Assembly: GCF_001708185.1 (NCBI RefSeq) | Contig: NZ_MDDN01000001.1 | Span: 310,001 to 374,000, forward strand | DNA from: Lysinibacillus xylanilyticus | GTDB taxonomy: Bacteria > Bacillota > Bacilli > Bacillales_A > Planococcaceae | Length of the DNA: 64,000 nucleotides | Reading direction: 5' to 3' | Shown: positions 52,482 to 60,894 of the stretch, piece by piece | Layout: each line of letters opens with the position of its first letter | Numbering within the stretch: the stretch's first letter is position 1 | Program-made: the position numbers and the translations under genes | The notes under the pieces: generated by a model | Told to the model about the DNA's origin: nothing | The model's database searches: none | Seen by the model: only the letters and a program-made list of their open reading frames with translations

Positions 52482-53081
52482 TCAATACTGCGTAGACGTT
52501 AAATTACAAATAAACAGCACTAAACGGGAATGAATTGTTGCCAATTCCTCCACACTTACATCCTCATTTCCTCTGTCTAACCACTCCTGAATAACTCCCA
52601 AAATTGCAGAAGCTAGAAAAGCCTTTAAATATTGCTGGAAACCTGAATCTTGTAATTCCTCTCCAATAACGGATAGTCTGTCTAATATTTGATTACTAAA
52701 TACTTCCTTCATCCTTTTGCTAAATGCTGGGCTTCCCTGCTCCCCTAAGATAACTCGAAAAGCTGTAGCATGCTCTTTAATGCATGTAATGACTTCAACA
52801 AATGGTTGATATAGCTGCCCCGTTTTTAATATGTGAAAGGCTTCTAATGGTTGCACATGTTTAACATAACTTTCTAGTTCATTTAATAGCTCCTGCTGCA
52901 AATCCTCCATTACTTCAAACTTATCCTTATAATGTAAATAAAACGTTCCTCGATTAATGTTTGCAGTAGAAGCCAGATTTTTAACGGTTACTCGTTCAAA
53001 GCCTACCTCTTCTATTTGTATAATTAATGCATTTTTTATAGCTGACTTTGTTTCAAAATTCATCATTTTATGGATAGACAT
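52482..53081 (-). CDS. TetR-family regulator, divergent from HXXEE and ABC genes
   Basis: A 199-residue TetR protein: HTH at about residues 28-50 (VKNLASTANINRGTFYLHYK) and a C-terminal domain of the TetR_C_29-like kind. GGAGGG five bases before the ATG at 53081 sets the start; the frame extends to 53105. It is divergent from the HXXEE gene. Two near-identical promoter/operator copies (53124-53177, 53725-53776) suggest it controls both that gene and the ABC pair after it. Confidence 0.88.
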   Translation of the reverse strand: MSIHKMMNFETKSAIKNALIIQIEEVGFERVTVKNLASTANINRGTFYLHYKDKFEVMEDLQQELLNELESYVKHVQPLEAFHILKTGQLYQPFVEVITCIKEHATAFRVILGEQGSPAFSKRMKEVFSNQILDRLSVIGEELQDSGFQQYLKAFLASAILGVIQEWLDRGNEDVSVEELATIHSRLVLFICNLTSTQY

Positions 53082-53123
53082 GTATACCCTCCGTTCTATT
53101 GACACTTTATACCAACTTGTTCA

Positions 53124-53177
53124 TTGTAATAGCCAATATGCTAACGTAAAATTTTATTAGTATCAACACTGTGTTCA
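53124..53177 (+). promoter_or_regulatory. Promoter/operator copy 1 (HXXEE gene)
   Basis: -35 TTGTAA (53124-53129), 17-base spacer, -10 TAAAAT (53147-53152), then near-palindrome TCAACACTGTGTTCA (53163-53177) around the transcript start. The whole region is about 70 bp duplicated at 53716-53785. Confidence 0.65.
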
Positions 53178-53196
53178 GTAAAGGAGAGAGAAATTT

Positions 53197-53685
53197 ATGG
53201 AAGCTTTAGCAATTTTCTTTTGTTTAGCCATTACCCTACACAATATTGAAGAAGCTATATGGTTACCTCAATGGTCACAGCACGATTCAAAGTTTCAAAA
53301 AGCTGTGACGCCAAATGAATTTCATTTCGCAGTGTTTGTGATTACAGCTTTAGCTTATTTATCGGCATTTTTCTTTATCTTTTTGCCCCAATCTAATTTT
53401 GCGAAATGGTTTTTCGTTGGGTTTTTAGGCGCGATGATGATCAATGCTATTTTTCCGCATCTTCTAGTAACAATAGTCATGAAAAAATATGCACCTGGAC
53501 TTGTAACAGCATTACTACTTAATATTCCAATCAACTCCCTAATCATTCATAGGATGTTCGAGACTCATTTAATTGGATGGACAGAGCTACTATTTTCAAC
53601 GATTCTAGTAAGTATTAGTTTGTTAGCGCTTATCCCATTTTTGTTTAGGTTAGGAGGATTAATTTCACCTGGCTCGAAAACGTAG
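53197..53685 (+). CDS. HXXEE-domain membrane protein
   Basis: A 162-residue protein with four or five membrane helices and the family motif HNIEE (residues 14-18), plus NEFHFAVFV and HLLVTIVMKKYAPG, which carry the further conserved histidines. Function is unknown; metal or quinone-like chemistry is sometimes suggested for the family. It shares a duplicated promoter with the ABC genes downstream and is probably under the divergent TetR. Confidence 0.85.
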   Translation: MEALAIFFCLAITLHNIEEAIWLPQWSQHDSKFQKAVTPNEFHFAVFVITALAYLSAFFFIFLPQSNFAKWFFVGFLGAMMINAIFPHLLVTIVMKKYAPGLVTALLLNIPINSLIIHRMFETHLIGWTELLFSTILVSISLLALIPFLFRLGGLISPGSKT

Positions 53686-53724
53686 TAATCCAAAATCACT
53701 TAACACTTTTTATTTGTTTGTTTA

Positions 53725-53776
53725 TTGTAATTCCCAATACACTGCCTTAAAATTTCAGGTATCAACACTATGTTCA
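53725..53776 (+). promoter_or_regulatory. Promoter/operator copy 2 (ABC genes)
   Basis: -35 TTGTAA (53725-53730), 17-base spacer, -10 TAAAAT (53748-53753), then TCAACACTATGTTCA (53762-53776); same layout as copy 1. Confidence 0.65.
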
Positions 53777-53796
53777 GTAAAAGGAGCGATAAATAA

Positions 53797-54525
53797 ATGG
53801 GAAACAACGCAATTTCACTAAACTCCATTGAAAAAAAGTTTCATCAAAAACAAGTAATTGCCCCGCTTTCCTTAGAAATTCCAAAGGGACAGCTTATTGG
53901 CTTACTTGGTCCTTCAGGCTGTGGGAAAACGACGTTAATTAAAATGATCATGGGAATGATCAAACCCGATAACGGCAATATTCAAGTATTAGATTTTATC
54001 GTCCCTCATAAGCAATTACTGACGGATATCGGCTATATGGCACAATCGGATGCACTGTATTTGGATTTAACCGGTGAAGAAAACCTTCATTTTTTTGCTA
54101 AGCTTTATCGATTATCAAAAAAAGAGCGTGCTGAGCGTGTCAATTATGCTGCAAGCCTTGTTCATTTAACGGATGATTTAAATAGTAAGGTATTGAATTA
54201 TTCTGGAGGGATGAAACGGAGATTGTCCCTTGCAATTGCTCTTATCCAAAATCCAAAGCTGCTGATTTTAGATGAGCCAACTGTTGGTATTGATCCAGTA
54301 TTAAAAAAAGAAATATGGCAGGAATTAATTCGATTAAAAAACGATGAGCATAAAACCATTTTAGTAACGACACATGCAATGGATGAAGCAGAGCGCTGCG
54401 ACCAGTTGGCTATGCTACGCAATGGGCGGATCATCGCACATGGAACACCTCATGATTTGAAAGCTCATTATCAAGCAAAAGATTTTGATGAAGTATTTTT
54501 AAAAGCTGGAGGTGAAGCACTATGA
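53797..54525 (+). CDS. ABC exporter ATPase (YfiL/YhfF-like)
   Basis: A short 242-residue ATPase without the long tail: Walker A GPSGCGKTT, signature YSGGMKRRLSLAIALI, Walker B LLILDEPTVGIDPVL and H-loop TTHAMDEAERCD, ending in a DFDEVFLKAGGEAL segment. The stop overlaps the permease start by four bases. It pairs with an ABC-2 permease of the drug-export type. Expression is probably repressed by the TetR at 52482 through promoter copy 2. Confidence 0.9.
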   Translation: MGNNAISLNSIEKKFHQKQVIAPLSLEIPKGQLIGLLGPSGCGKTTLIKMIMGMIKPDNGNIQVLDFIVPHKQLLTDIGYMAQSDALYLDLTGEENLHFFAKLYRLSKKERAERVNYAASLVHLTDDLNSKVLNYSGGMKRRLSLAIALIQNPKLLILDEPTVGIDPVLKKEIWQELIRLKNDEHKTILVTTHAMDEAERCDQLAMLRNGRIIAHGTPHDLKAHYQAKDFDEVFLKAGGEAL

Positions 54526-55538
54526 GAATCGGCGCAATTGTTACAAGAATTATTCAGCAAATGGTTCGTGATAAACGTACACTTGCCCTATTATTTTTCG
54601 CACCACTTCTTGTACTTTCGCTAATGTATTTTGTGTTTAACAGTGATGAACCTGAAGTAACACTAGTTGTTTCAAATGGACCTGTACAGCTAATTGAAAA
54701 ACTTGAAGCTGCGGATTTCCATGTCATCGAAAACAATGATTTTACTATTGCCAGTCTAAAAGAAGAAAAATATGATGGCTGGTTAGCTTTCAATCAATCT
54801 CAATTAAAGCTCACATTATTAAATGATGATCCGTCTACCGCCAAGGCTTTAAAAATGAAGCTTTCTCAGGTTTTACAGCCAGAGCAATCTTCTAAGATGA
54901 AGTTGACGACTGACTATGTATATGGCGATGAAAATACCGCTATTTTTGATATTTTTAGCCCGATGCTTATAGGTTTCTTTGTTTTCTTCTTCGTCTTTTT
55001 AATCACAGGTATAGCTTTGTTAAAAGAACGAACTTCAGGGACACTGGAACGTTTACTAGCTACGCCGATTAAACGTTCTGAAATAGTTGCTGGCTATATG
55101 ATTGGTTATGGTTTATTTGCCTTACTTCAAACGACTATTATTGTATTATTCGGGATTTATGTCCTGGATATCGTACACGTTGGTTCAATTTGGCTCGTTC
55201 TACTAATCAATATTATCGTCGCACTTGTTTCATTATCATTAGGAGCTCTCTTATCAAGCTTTGCTGCTTCAGAGTTTCAAATGATGCAATTTATTCCGCT
55301 TGTCATTGTACCGCAAATTTTCTTTTCAGGTATTTTCCCACTCGATAATATGGTTGAGTGGCTACAAAATATAGGTCGAATCATGCCACTTTACTATGCC
55401 GCTGACGCGTTGAATGGGGTTATGTATAAAGGTTATTCCTTTAGTGACATTTTCTCAGACTTAGCCATTCTCACTTCCTTCGCTCTTGTGTTTATTACAT
55501 TAAATATTGTAAGTCTTAAAAAATATCGATCATTATAA
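54522..55538 (+). CDS. ABC-2 exporter permease (YhgE/YfiM-like, drug type)
   Basis: A 338-residue protein with one N-terminal helix, a large extracytoplasmic domain of about 110 residues (about 45-150) and five C-terminal helices. It carries LLKERTSGTLERLLATPIKR and IPLVIVPQIFFSGIFPLDNM, typical ABC-2 drug permease motifs. It overlaps the ATPase by four bases and ends before a strong terminator. Confidence 0.9.
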   Translation: MRIGAIVTRIIQQMVRDKRTLALLFFAPLLVLSLMYFVFNSDEPEVTLVVSNGPVQLIEKLEAADFHVIENNDFTIASLKEEKYDGWLAFNQSQLKLTLLNDDPSTAKALKMKLSQVLQPEQSSKMKLTTDYVYGDENTAIFDIFSPMLIGFFVFFFVFLITGIALLKERTSGTLERLLATPIKRSEIVAGYMIGYGLFALLQTTIIVLFGIYVLDIVHVGSIWLVLLINIIVALVSLSLGALLSSFAASEFQMMQFIPLVIVPQIFFSGIFPLDNMVEWLQNIGRIMPLYYAADALNGVMYKGYSFSDIFSDLAILTSFALVFITLNIVSLKKYRSL

Positions 55539-55540
55539 TC

Positions 55541-55574
55541 AAAAGGGTCTGCTCAAATTGGGCAGACCCTTTTT
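55541..55574 (+). terminator. Terminator of the HXXEE/ABC region
   Basis: AAAAGGGTCTGC (55541-55552) pairs with GCAGACCCTTTTT (55562-55574). Confidence 0.88.
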
Positions 55575-55742
55575 GTAAACTAACCAAAATTAGAAAATTA
55601 CACCAATTTTCATTAGCAATAGAACTAATATTCATCTATACTAAATTTACAGTTACTGGTCTTGGACTTTGTACATCGTAAGTATACATAAATAGAAATA
55701 ACAGTGATTTAGAATAAGAAAGCAAAAAAATAAAGGTGTGTA

Positions 55743-56624
55743 ATGATGAATACGATTATGGAAATCCAGAACATCTCTAAACAGTATAGAGGTAAGCAAA
55801 TTTTAGAGAATGCTACATTTTCTATTTGTGCCAATCAAATAATAGCTCTTGTAGGAAAGAATGGCTCAGGTAAGAGTACCCTTCTAAAGATCATTGCAGA
55901 ATTGGTCGATGCTGACAGTGGTTCCATTGTGAAACATCGACAATCATTAAAAATTGGATATGTGCCAGAAGTGACGCCTTCACATATTTTGTTTACACCT
56001 GAAGAATATCTTTATCATATGGGCAGCATTCGAGGTATGACCAAAAAACAACTACAGCAAAGAATAAATGACTTACTTGAATTATTTCATTTACAGGATG
56101 CACGGAATATCCGGATTGATCATTTTTCCAAGGGTATGAAGCAAAAGGTTATGATCATGCAGGCAATGCTTGAAGATACAGATCTGCTAATCTTAGATGA
56201 ACCATTGTCAGGACTCGATCCTAAAGCACAGAGCGATTTAGAAGAAACCCTCTCTATTTTAAAGGACAGAAGGTTAAGTATCGTTTTAACATGTCATGAA
56301 ACAAAATTACTTCAACATCTTGTTGATACCGTCCTTGTTATTCAAAATAACAAAGTTATTCAAAGTGATTCGACACATAAGAGGAAGACATCGAAAAATA
56401 AATTAATTTTTGAAATTTCAAGTGAGGAATTAGTTGATAACCTATTACCTATTCTTGAAATTCAACAACAAAGTCTATTAAACAACGGTTATTTTGAGGT
56501 AATCACCTTTATTAAAGCACAGGATACAGACCAAGTATTATTAGAGCTACTACATAAAAAAGCCGCAATTAAACAATTAATTCCGATAAATGAAAAGGAG
56601 GAACAATTCTATACCCATTTTTAA
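55743..56624 (+). CDS. ABC exporter ATPase
   Basis: The 293-residue ATPase has Walker A GKNGSGKST, signature FSKGMKQKVMIMQAML, Walker B LLILDEPLSGLDPKA and H-loop TCHETKLLQHLVD. The tail is exporter-like. It is paired with a permease 21 bases downstream. There is no regulator next to it. The AAAGGTG ribosome site precedes two adjacent ATGs. Confidence 0.88.
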   Translation: MMNTIMEIQNISKQYRGKQILENATFSICANQIIALVGKNGSGKSTLLKIIAELVDADSGSIVKHRQSLKIGYVPEVTPSHILFTPEEYLYHMGSIRGMTKKQLQQRINDLLELFHLQDARNIRIDHFSKGMKQKVMIMQAMLEDTDLLILDEPLSGLDPKAQSDLEETLSILKDRRLSIVLTCHETKLLQHLVDTVLVIQNNKVIQSDSTHKRKTSKNKLIFEISSEELVDNLLPILEIQQQSLLNNGYFEVITFIKAQDTDQVLLELLHKKAAIKQLIPINEKEEQFYTHF

Positions 56625-56645
56625 TGAGGAAGAATAGACGCCGAC

Positions 56646-57353
56646 ATGACTAGTTTATTACGCTATCAATTTATCAATTATTTAAGAACCTATAAATATG
56701 TTCCACCCTTTTCAATTTTCATTTTATGTCTTGTTGTAAACTATACCTTTGTCCCCAATCCAATTTTAGATAGCTATTCGTTTACAGCTATCATTCTCTT
56801 CTTTCTAATGGGATGGTTTACAATCACACTATTTCACGCAGAAGATGAAGAGCAAAAAGTAATTACCACGCTTCATGCAAAAAGTCGAAAACAGTACAAT
56901 TTAGGAATTTTTATAATCTGTGGCCTCATTGGTTTAGGCCTAAGCTGTGTATCCGTAATCTACCCTACTCTAATCGGTGCCTTTGAAGAAGAGCCAAGAT
57001 TTATACATCAATTACTAGGATTCCTATCACATTTTAGTTTATCTGTACTAGCCATTGCACTTTCAGCTATCTTTACAAGAGAACTCGTCAAAAACAATCA
57101 AAATACTTGGTGGGGTGTTCTTAGCATCTTAATTGTTTCTGTTGTGATCGCTACCTTAAAAGAGTCGATTCTTCAGATAAAGGGACTGATTTGGCTACTT
57201 CCACCCGTCCACCTGTCATTGGAAATGATGAGTTCAGAGGATTCTATAAAAACAATACCGAACAACTTTTATTCGCAGTTTGCTTGGATATTTATCTATG
57301 CAAGCCTAGTTATAGCGTTGTTCTTCCTCCTGTCAAATCGAAAAAGGAAATAA
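56646..57353 (+). CDS. ABC exporter permease-like membrane protein
   Basis: A 235-residue protein with six membrane helices, beginning MTSLLRYQFINYLRTYKYVP; membrane helix order and size fit an ABC-2 permease though no signature motif stands out. The ATG follows a GGAAG at 13 bases, a weak start site, so translation may be coupled to the ATPase. It ends just before a response-regulator remnant. Confidence 0.8.
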   Translation: MTSLLRYQFINYLRTYKYVPPFSIFILCLVVNYTFVPNPILDSYSFTAIILFFLMGWFTITLFHAEDEEQKVITTLHAKSRKQYNLGIFIICGLIGLGLSCVSVIYPTLIGAFEEEPRFIHQLLGFLSHFSLSVLAIALSAIFTRELVKNNQNTWWGVLSILIVSVVIATLKESILQIKGLIWLLPPVHLSLEMMSSEDSIKTIPNNFYSQFAWIFIYASLVIALFFLLSNRKRK

Positions 57354-57379
57354 GATTTCTAAAGAAAGAGAGACATTTT

Positions 57380-57528
57380 ATGTTAAAAAAGCGAAAGTGC
57401 TGATTATAGAAGACGAAGGTTATTTAAATACGGTATGTCAGAATTTGCAAACAGTAAATTGGATCGACGTTTCAAACAATACTGGCTGGGCAATTTTTCG
57501 TGCGTTAAATGATGAGGGCAATATATAA
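57380..57528 (+). pseudogene. Short remnant with receiver-domain N-terminus
   Basis: Reading ATG-TTA then skipping one base in the A run gives MLKK followed by AKVLIIEDEGYLNTVCQNLQ and ends RALNDEGNI-stop. The IIEDE start looks like a response regulator, but no phospho-acceptor site follows. As written, the ATG frame stops after seven residues. It may be a frameshifted fragment or a small ORF wrongly read; evidence is thin. Confidence 0.4.
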
Positions 57529-57562
57529 TAAAAGAAATTCAAACTAGATTGGTTGTGATGAA

Positions 57563-58369
57563 ATGGAAACAGTTCCCATTCCTATCGACGCTGAACATAT
57601 TGTTAGCACCTCTAGTAAAGGCGATCAATCGAAATGGCGTATCGGCAACAAGTGGGTCAAACAAAATGCACGAGGTTATGAAGGGCAAGCAGAAGTATTA
57701 GCTTCCCTCATTCTTGAATGCTCAACTCTTGATCGTTCTAAATATGTCGTCTATCAGCCATGTATCATTCAGTTGGCTGACGGTGAACAATTTGAAGGCT
57801 GCTCCTCACTCGACTTTCGTGGTACAAAACAGGAAGTGACACTTGAGCGCTTGTTTGAAGCAAATTTCAGCTCTACTGACCCTATTACAAATAACAAAAC
57901 ACTTTCTACTAAAGAAAAATTCGAGCAATTAATGGCGCAGGTTGAGCAGTATACAGGACTCGTTGTACATCAACAGATTGCACAGCTATTCGCTTTTGAT
58001 GCCCTTATTCTAAATGAAGATCTGCATACAAATAACATTTTATTTTTATACGATCCAAAAGAAAAAACATGGGAGCTGGCGCCTATTTTCGATAACGGGC
58101 TTAGCCTATTATCCGATGAAAAAGACTATCCATCCGGCAAACCTTTAACGATTTTAAAGCGAAAAGTAAAGGCAAAACCACTGAATTCATCTTTTACAAA
58201 ACAACTTGCTCTTTACGAAGGACCACCCTTTATTGATAAGGAGAAATTAGTAGCGGCAATCGATCAATCACCGTACGATTTTGGACGTGCTAAGGACGTA
58301 TTACTTTCACAGTTGCGTGATCCAGTTTTGAAACATTTATTCATAGAAGGAAGTGAATCTATTGATTGA
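57563..58369 (+). CDS. HipA-like kinase domain protein
   Basis: A 268-residue protein with HipA-kinase features: an N-terminal STSSKGDQSKWRIGNKWVKQ segment in the place of the nucleotide loop, the catalytic stretch FDALILNEDLHTNNILFLYD (about residues 149-168) and metal-binding APIFDNGLSLLSD. It lacks the HipA N-subdomain-1 and has no HipB-like neighbour. It overlaps the next gene. This pattern suggests a kinase toxin or regulator with an unrelated partner; targets unknown. A weak start site (ATG at 57563, GTTGTGATGAA upstream) is accepted. Confidence 0.7.
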   Translation: METVPIPIDAEHIVSTSSKGDQSKWRIGNKWVKQNARGYEGQAEVLASLILECSTLDRSKYVVYQPCIIQLADGEQFEGCSSLDFRGTKQEVTLERLFEANFSSTDPITNNKTLSTKEKFEQLMAQVEQYTGLVVHQQIAQLFAFDALILNEDLHTNNILFLYDPKEKTWELAPIFDNGLSLLSDEKDYPSGKPLTILKRKVKAKPLNSSFTKQLALYEGPPFIDKEKLVAAIDQSPYDFGRAKDVLLSQLRDPVLKHLFIEGSESID

Positions 58370-58763
58370 TTACATGACTTTTGACGTGATGTGGATGGAT
58401 GACATTATTGCAAATGTTGATTTAAAACCGACTGATGGTGGCACACCGTATGTCATTAACTATATTGAAGATTTTAACAAGCAATTTTCACCGACGATGG
58501 AGGGGCATATAACCTTAGAAGAACTGGAGCGTTGGCTAAAATGGCGAACCTTCCCCCCTACTCGGGTCAACGCAAAAGAATTACTGGCTTCACTAGATAT
58601 GCAAGCCTATAATCGCTGGGGCATCGTGCGAAAAACACACGGTGTCATGGCAGATGATGAGATTTGGATTCGATTTAAAGGCGAAACCCTCACACATCGG
58701 GATGTCTGCTTACGCAAGGATTTATATTATCCTGAGGAACCAAATTTTCTAGATTTTCAATAA
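58362..58763 (+). CDS. Partner protein of the HipA-like kinase
   Basis: A 133-residue soluble protein starting from the TTG at 58362, inside the kinase end (overlap of 8 bases); GGAAGTGA lies six bases before. It has GHITLEELERWLKWRTFPPT, then RWGIVRKTHGVMADDEIWIR and FKGETLTHRDVCLRKDL. I have no family name. Tight overlap argues for a physical or functional pair, perhaps antitoxin to kinase toxin. An ATG at 58374 is an alternative start. Confidence 0.7.
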   Translation: MIDYMTFDVMWMDDIIANVDLKPTDGGTPYVINYIEDFNKQFSPTMEGHITLEELERWLKWRTFPPTRVNAKELLASLDMQAYNRWGIVRKTHGVMADDEIWIRFKGETLTHRDVCLRKDLYYPEEPNFLDFQ

Positions 58764-58783
58764 GTTAACTGATGGAAGACTTA

Positions 58784-58800
58784 TGCTGAAAGAAGTTAAA
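58784..58800 (+). repeat. 17-bp repeat TGCTGAAAGAAGTTAAA, copy 3
   Basis: Identical to 35799-35815; lies just after the kinase-partner gene. Confidence 0.5.
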
Positions 58801-58821
58801 CTAGCTCTCAGACGTATTCTA

Positions 58822-58854
58822 AATCGAGTTGACGGATGATTCCCCAACTCGATT
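58822..58854 (+). terminator. Hairpin after the kinase pair
   Basis: AATCGAGTTG (58822-58831) and CAACTCGATT (58845-58854) are perfect complements with a 13-base loop. No T tract follows, so termination is uncertain. Confidence 0.45.
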
Positions 58855-58929
58855 CATCTGGGCGCTCTTTAAGAAAATTAGCATCAAACAGAGCGAAAAT
58901 TTTTAGCAAAGAACAGATAAGAGTATAAA

Positions 58930-58970
58930 ACAAGAAAAATGAATTCCTTTTTGTATCGAAAGGAATTCAA
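58930..58970 (-). terminator. Terminator of the DUF523 gene
   Basis: GAATTCCTTT (58941-58950) and AAAGGAATTC (58959-58968) are perfect complements; ATTTTTCTTG follows on the minus strand. Confidence 0.75.
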
Positions 58971-58996
58971 CTTTTCATAACTTTACAATGATAAAA

Positions 58997-59455
58997 TTAT
59001 TTGATATCTGAGAAAAAATCTTCTTCAGAAAAGACCTCAATATTATTTCTTCTGAGCAACGCGGTAGTTACGCCTACGCCAACTAATTTTGTCCCATTGA
59101 AATCTCCATTGTAAATCATTGCACTGCCACAGGATGGACTATACTCTTTTAATATAACCTTAGTTGCACCTAGTTCAAGTGCTTTCTGTAATGTTGCATA
59201 TGCACCTTTTAAATAAAGCTCCGTTACATCACTGCCAGATTTTCCAATCACTCTCGCTTTTCCAACAAGAACGTCTTCCCCATCACCGCCAACTATTTCT
59301 GCTGGCACACGAGGCGTCGAAAAACCGCCCATAAGTTCAGGGCACACAGTTACCGCCTTATTTTCTAACACAAGCTGTTGAATTCTTTCATCTAAACTAT
59401 CTGTTCCGTTATAACGTACCTTTAATCCTGCTAAGCAGGAGCTTATTAAAATCAT
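58997..59455 (-). CDS. DUF523 family protein (YbbK-like)
   Basis: A 152-residue protein with the DUF523 order: SSCLAGLKVRYNGTD near the start, VTVCPELMGGFSTPRVPAEI, then KEYSPSCGSAMIYNGDF and GVGVTTALLRRNNIEV at the end. The conserved cysteines (SSCL, CPE, SCG) suggest a metal or cluster site. Function is unknown; it is a common stand-alone gene in Bacilli. Confidence 0.9.
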   Translation of the reverse strand: MILISSCLAGLKVRYNGTDSLDERIQQLVLENKAVTVCPELMGGFSTPRVPAEIVGGDGEDVLVGKARVIGKSGSDVTELYLKGAYATLQKALELGATKVILKEYSPSCGSAMIYNGDFNGTKLVGVGVTTALLRRNNIEVFSEEDFFSDIK

Positions 59456-59824
59456 ATGCGCACCTCATTTTTTAGCAATTTCGTATAAGTATCACTATAA
59501 CTTATTAGAAAAGTCCGTCAACAGCTCTTACAATGACTTAAATTGCTTCCTTGCCCCTCAATTCTTTTTTAATGAGCGATATTGATTCTTTTAACTGACT
59601 TTAATTATTTAAGTAGCACATTCATTTCACTGATTTATGCTACTATTTCTTTATCTAGATTTTTTGAACTAGTAATACTATGCATGACAAAAAAGAAAAG
59701 TTATCAAAAATGCAAATATGATTTAATTAAAAAGCAGATCAATGGTGGAAGCGTACTGACTGGAATCTGCCAAATTCAGATGCTTGAAATTTTCGCTTTG
59801 CCATTTCAAAAGGAGGAAAAAGAA
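59456..59824. other. Gene-free stretch upstream of the Nudix gene
   Basis: No gene that I support. An open frame from 59582 runs into the Nudix frame but has no ribosome site, and AAAGGAGG at 59809-59816 marks the real Nudix start at 59825. Confidence 0.5.
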
Positions 59825-60310
59825 TTGGTTGAATTTACAATCTGTTTTCTTAAATAGGGTGACAAAATATTACTACTTAATAGAGATTATCCAGAGTGGA
59901 TGGGAGCTTGGAATGGTGTAGGAGGAAAGATTGAGAAAAATGAAACCCCACTGGCCGGTGCATTACGAGAAATTAAAGAAGAAACAGGCATTGCACTTCA
60001 GGATATTACATACAAAGGAAAAATAACGTGGACTGATGGTACAACCAACTTTGGCTGTATGTATGCTTTTATTACTGAATTGCCAGAGTCCTATCCATAT
60101 GTGACACCAATTAAAGTCGCAGAAGGCATTCTCGATTGGAAAGATCTATCATGGATTTTCCATCCTAAAAACGTCGGAATAGCAGATTTAAAATATTACT
60201 TACCAAAAATGCTAGAAGAAACAAACAACTATGAATACATATTTACATATAAAGAAAGTAAATTGATTGACGTGACTACTACTCCATTAGCACAAACAAT
60301 TATTGTCTAA
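59825..60310 (+). pseudogene. Nudix hydrolase (MutT-like) with in-frame stop
   Basis: From the TTG at 59825 (AGGAGG eight bases before) the frame reads MVEFTICFLK, then TAG (59855-59857), then GDKILLLNRDYPEWMGAWNG on to the stop, in all 161 codons. The Nudix box is perfect: GKIEKNE, seven residues, then REIKEETGI. The TAG would have been a sense codon in a KxGDKILL-type start. Translation from the later ATG at 59900 would lose the first strands. So the gene is probably inactive, unless the stop is suppressed or a sequence error. Confidence 0.75.
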
Positions 60311-60321
60311 ATACAACAAGT

Positions 60322-60350
60322 CTCGTAAACGCGACTGTAACGTTTACGAG
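60322..60350. terminator. Bidirectional hairpin between Nudix and DUF6886 genes
   Basis: CTCGTAAACG (60322-60331) and CGTTTACGAG (60341-60350) are perfect complements with a nine-base loop; flanking T tracts are weak. Confidence 0.6.
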
Positions 60351-60359
60351 GCTTGGCTG

Positions 60360-60881
60360 TTATTTTCTTGGCTGTGCAAATCGCATTCTACACATCGACC
60401 AGTTAAATGATGTTTTTTGAATTCCATCATGAATATCCCACAAATTATCAACTATTCGTACTTCAACATTACGTTTAAACAATTCCTCAAATAAATTTTC
60501 CACTTCAAATTTAGCAATAGGATATTGCGTTGTTTCACTTGTATAATAACCAGCATTTTGATCCTGTAGTGTAAACCCTTGGATATCAAACTCATATAAG
60601 TAGAGTTTCGTATTTTTCATCGTCTCAAACCACTTGCTTTCAATAACAATAACGTGTGAACATTGTGTCGATGCTATAAAAACTCGTTTATCCTGTTCCG
60701 TAGTAGTAGCACCAATATGATAACAAACACGCGGGCAATTTCTAGGTGTTAAAAAGTTAGGCAAACATGTATCGTTGATTGCCCATACTAGCCCTTTTTT
60801 CGGATCTAAATCTGGTCGATCCGGTAATCGGGGATGAAACACTGTCATATCATTTTCCTCACTGACATGAAATATTCGCAC
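60360..60881 (-). CDS. DUF6886 family protein
   Basis: A 173-residue protein opening MRIFHVSEENDMTVFHPRLP, with GLVWAINDTCLPNFLTPRNC and PRVCYHIGATTT next, the layout of DUF6886 proteins (ART-like or hypothetical). The GTG start is supported by GGAGGG at six bases. It follows the methyltransferase gene by 13 bases and converges on the Nudix gene. Function unknown. Confidence 0.8.
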   Translation of the reverse strand: MRIFHVSEENDMTVFHPRLPDRPDLDPKKGLVWAINDTCLPNFLTPRNCPRVCYHIGATTTEQDKRVFIASTQCSHVIVIESKWFETMKNTKLYLYEFDIQGFTLQDQNAGYYTSETTQYPIAKFEVENLFEELFKRNVEVRIVDNLWDIHDGIQKTSFNWSMCRMRFAQPRK

Positions 60882-60894
60882 ATGTTTCCCTCCT

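Noticed and set aside
57191-57403. 70-codon ORF at the end of the permease gene
   Set aside because: It is an out-of-frame shadow of the permease; only the last bases reach the receiver-like remnant.
59900-60310. Nudix hydrolase starting at the ATG at 59900
   Set aside because: It lacks a ribosome site and the first strands of the fold, while AGGAGG and an in-frame start lie 75 bases upstream across a TAG. I list the gene as a pseudogene.
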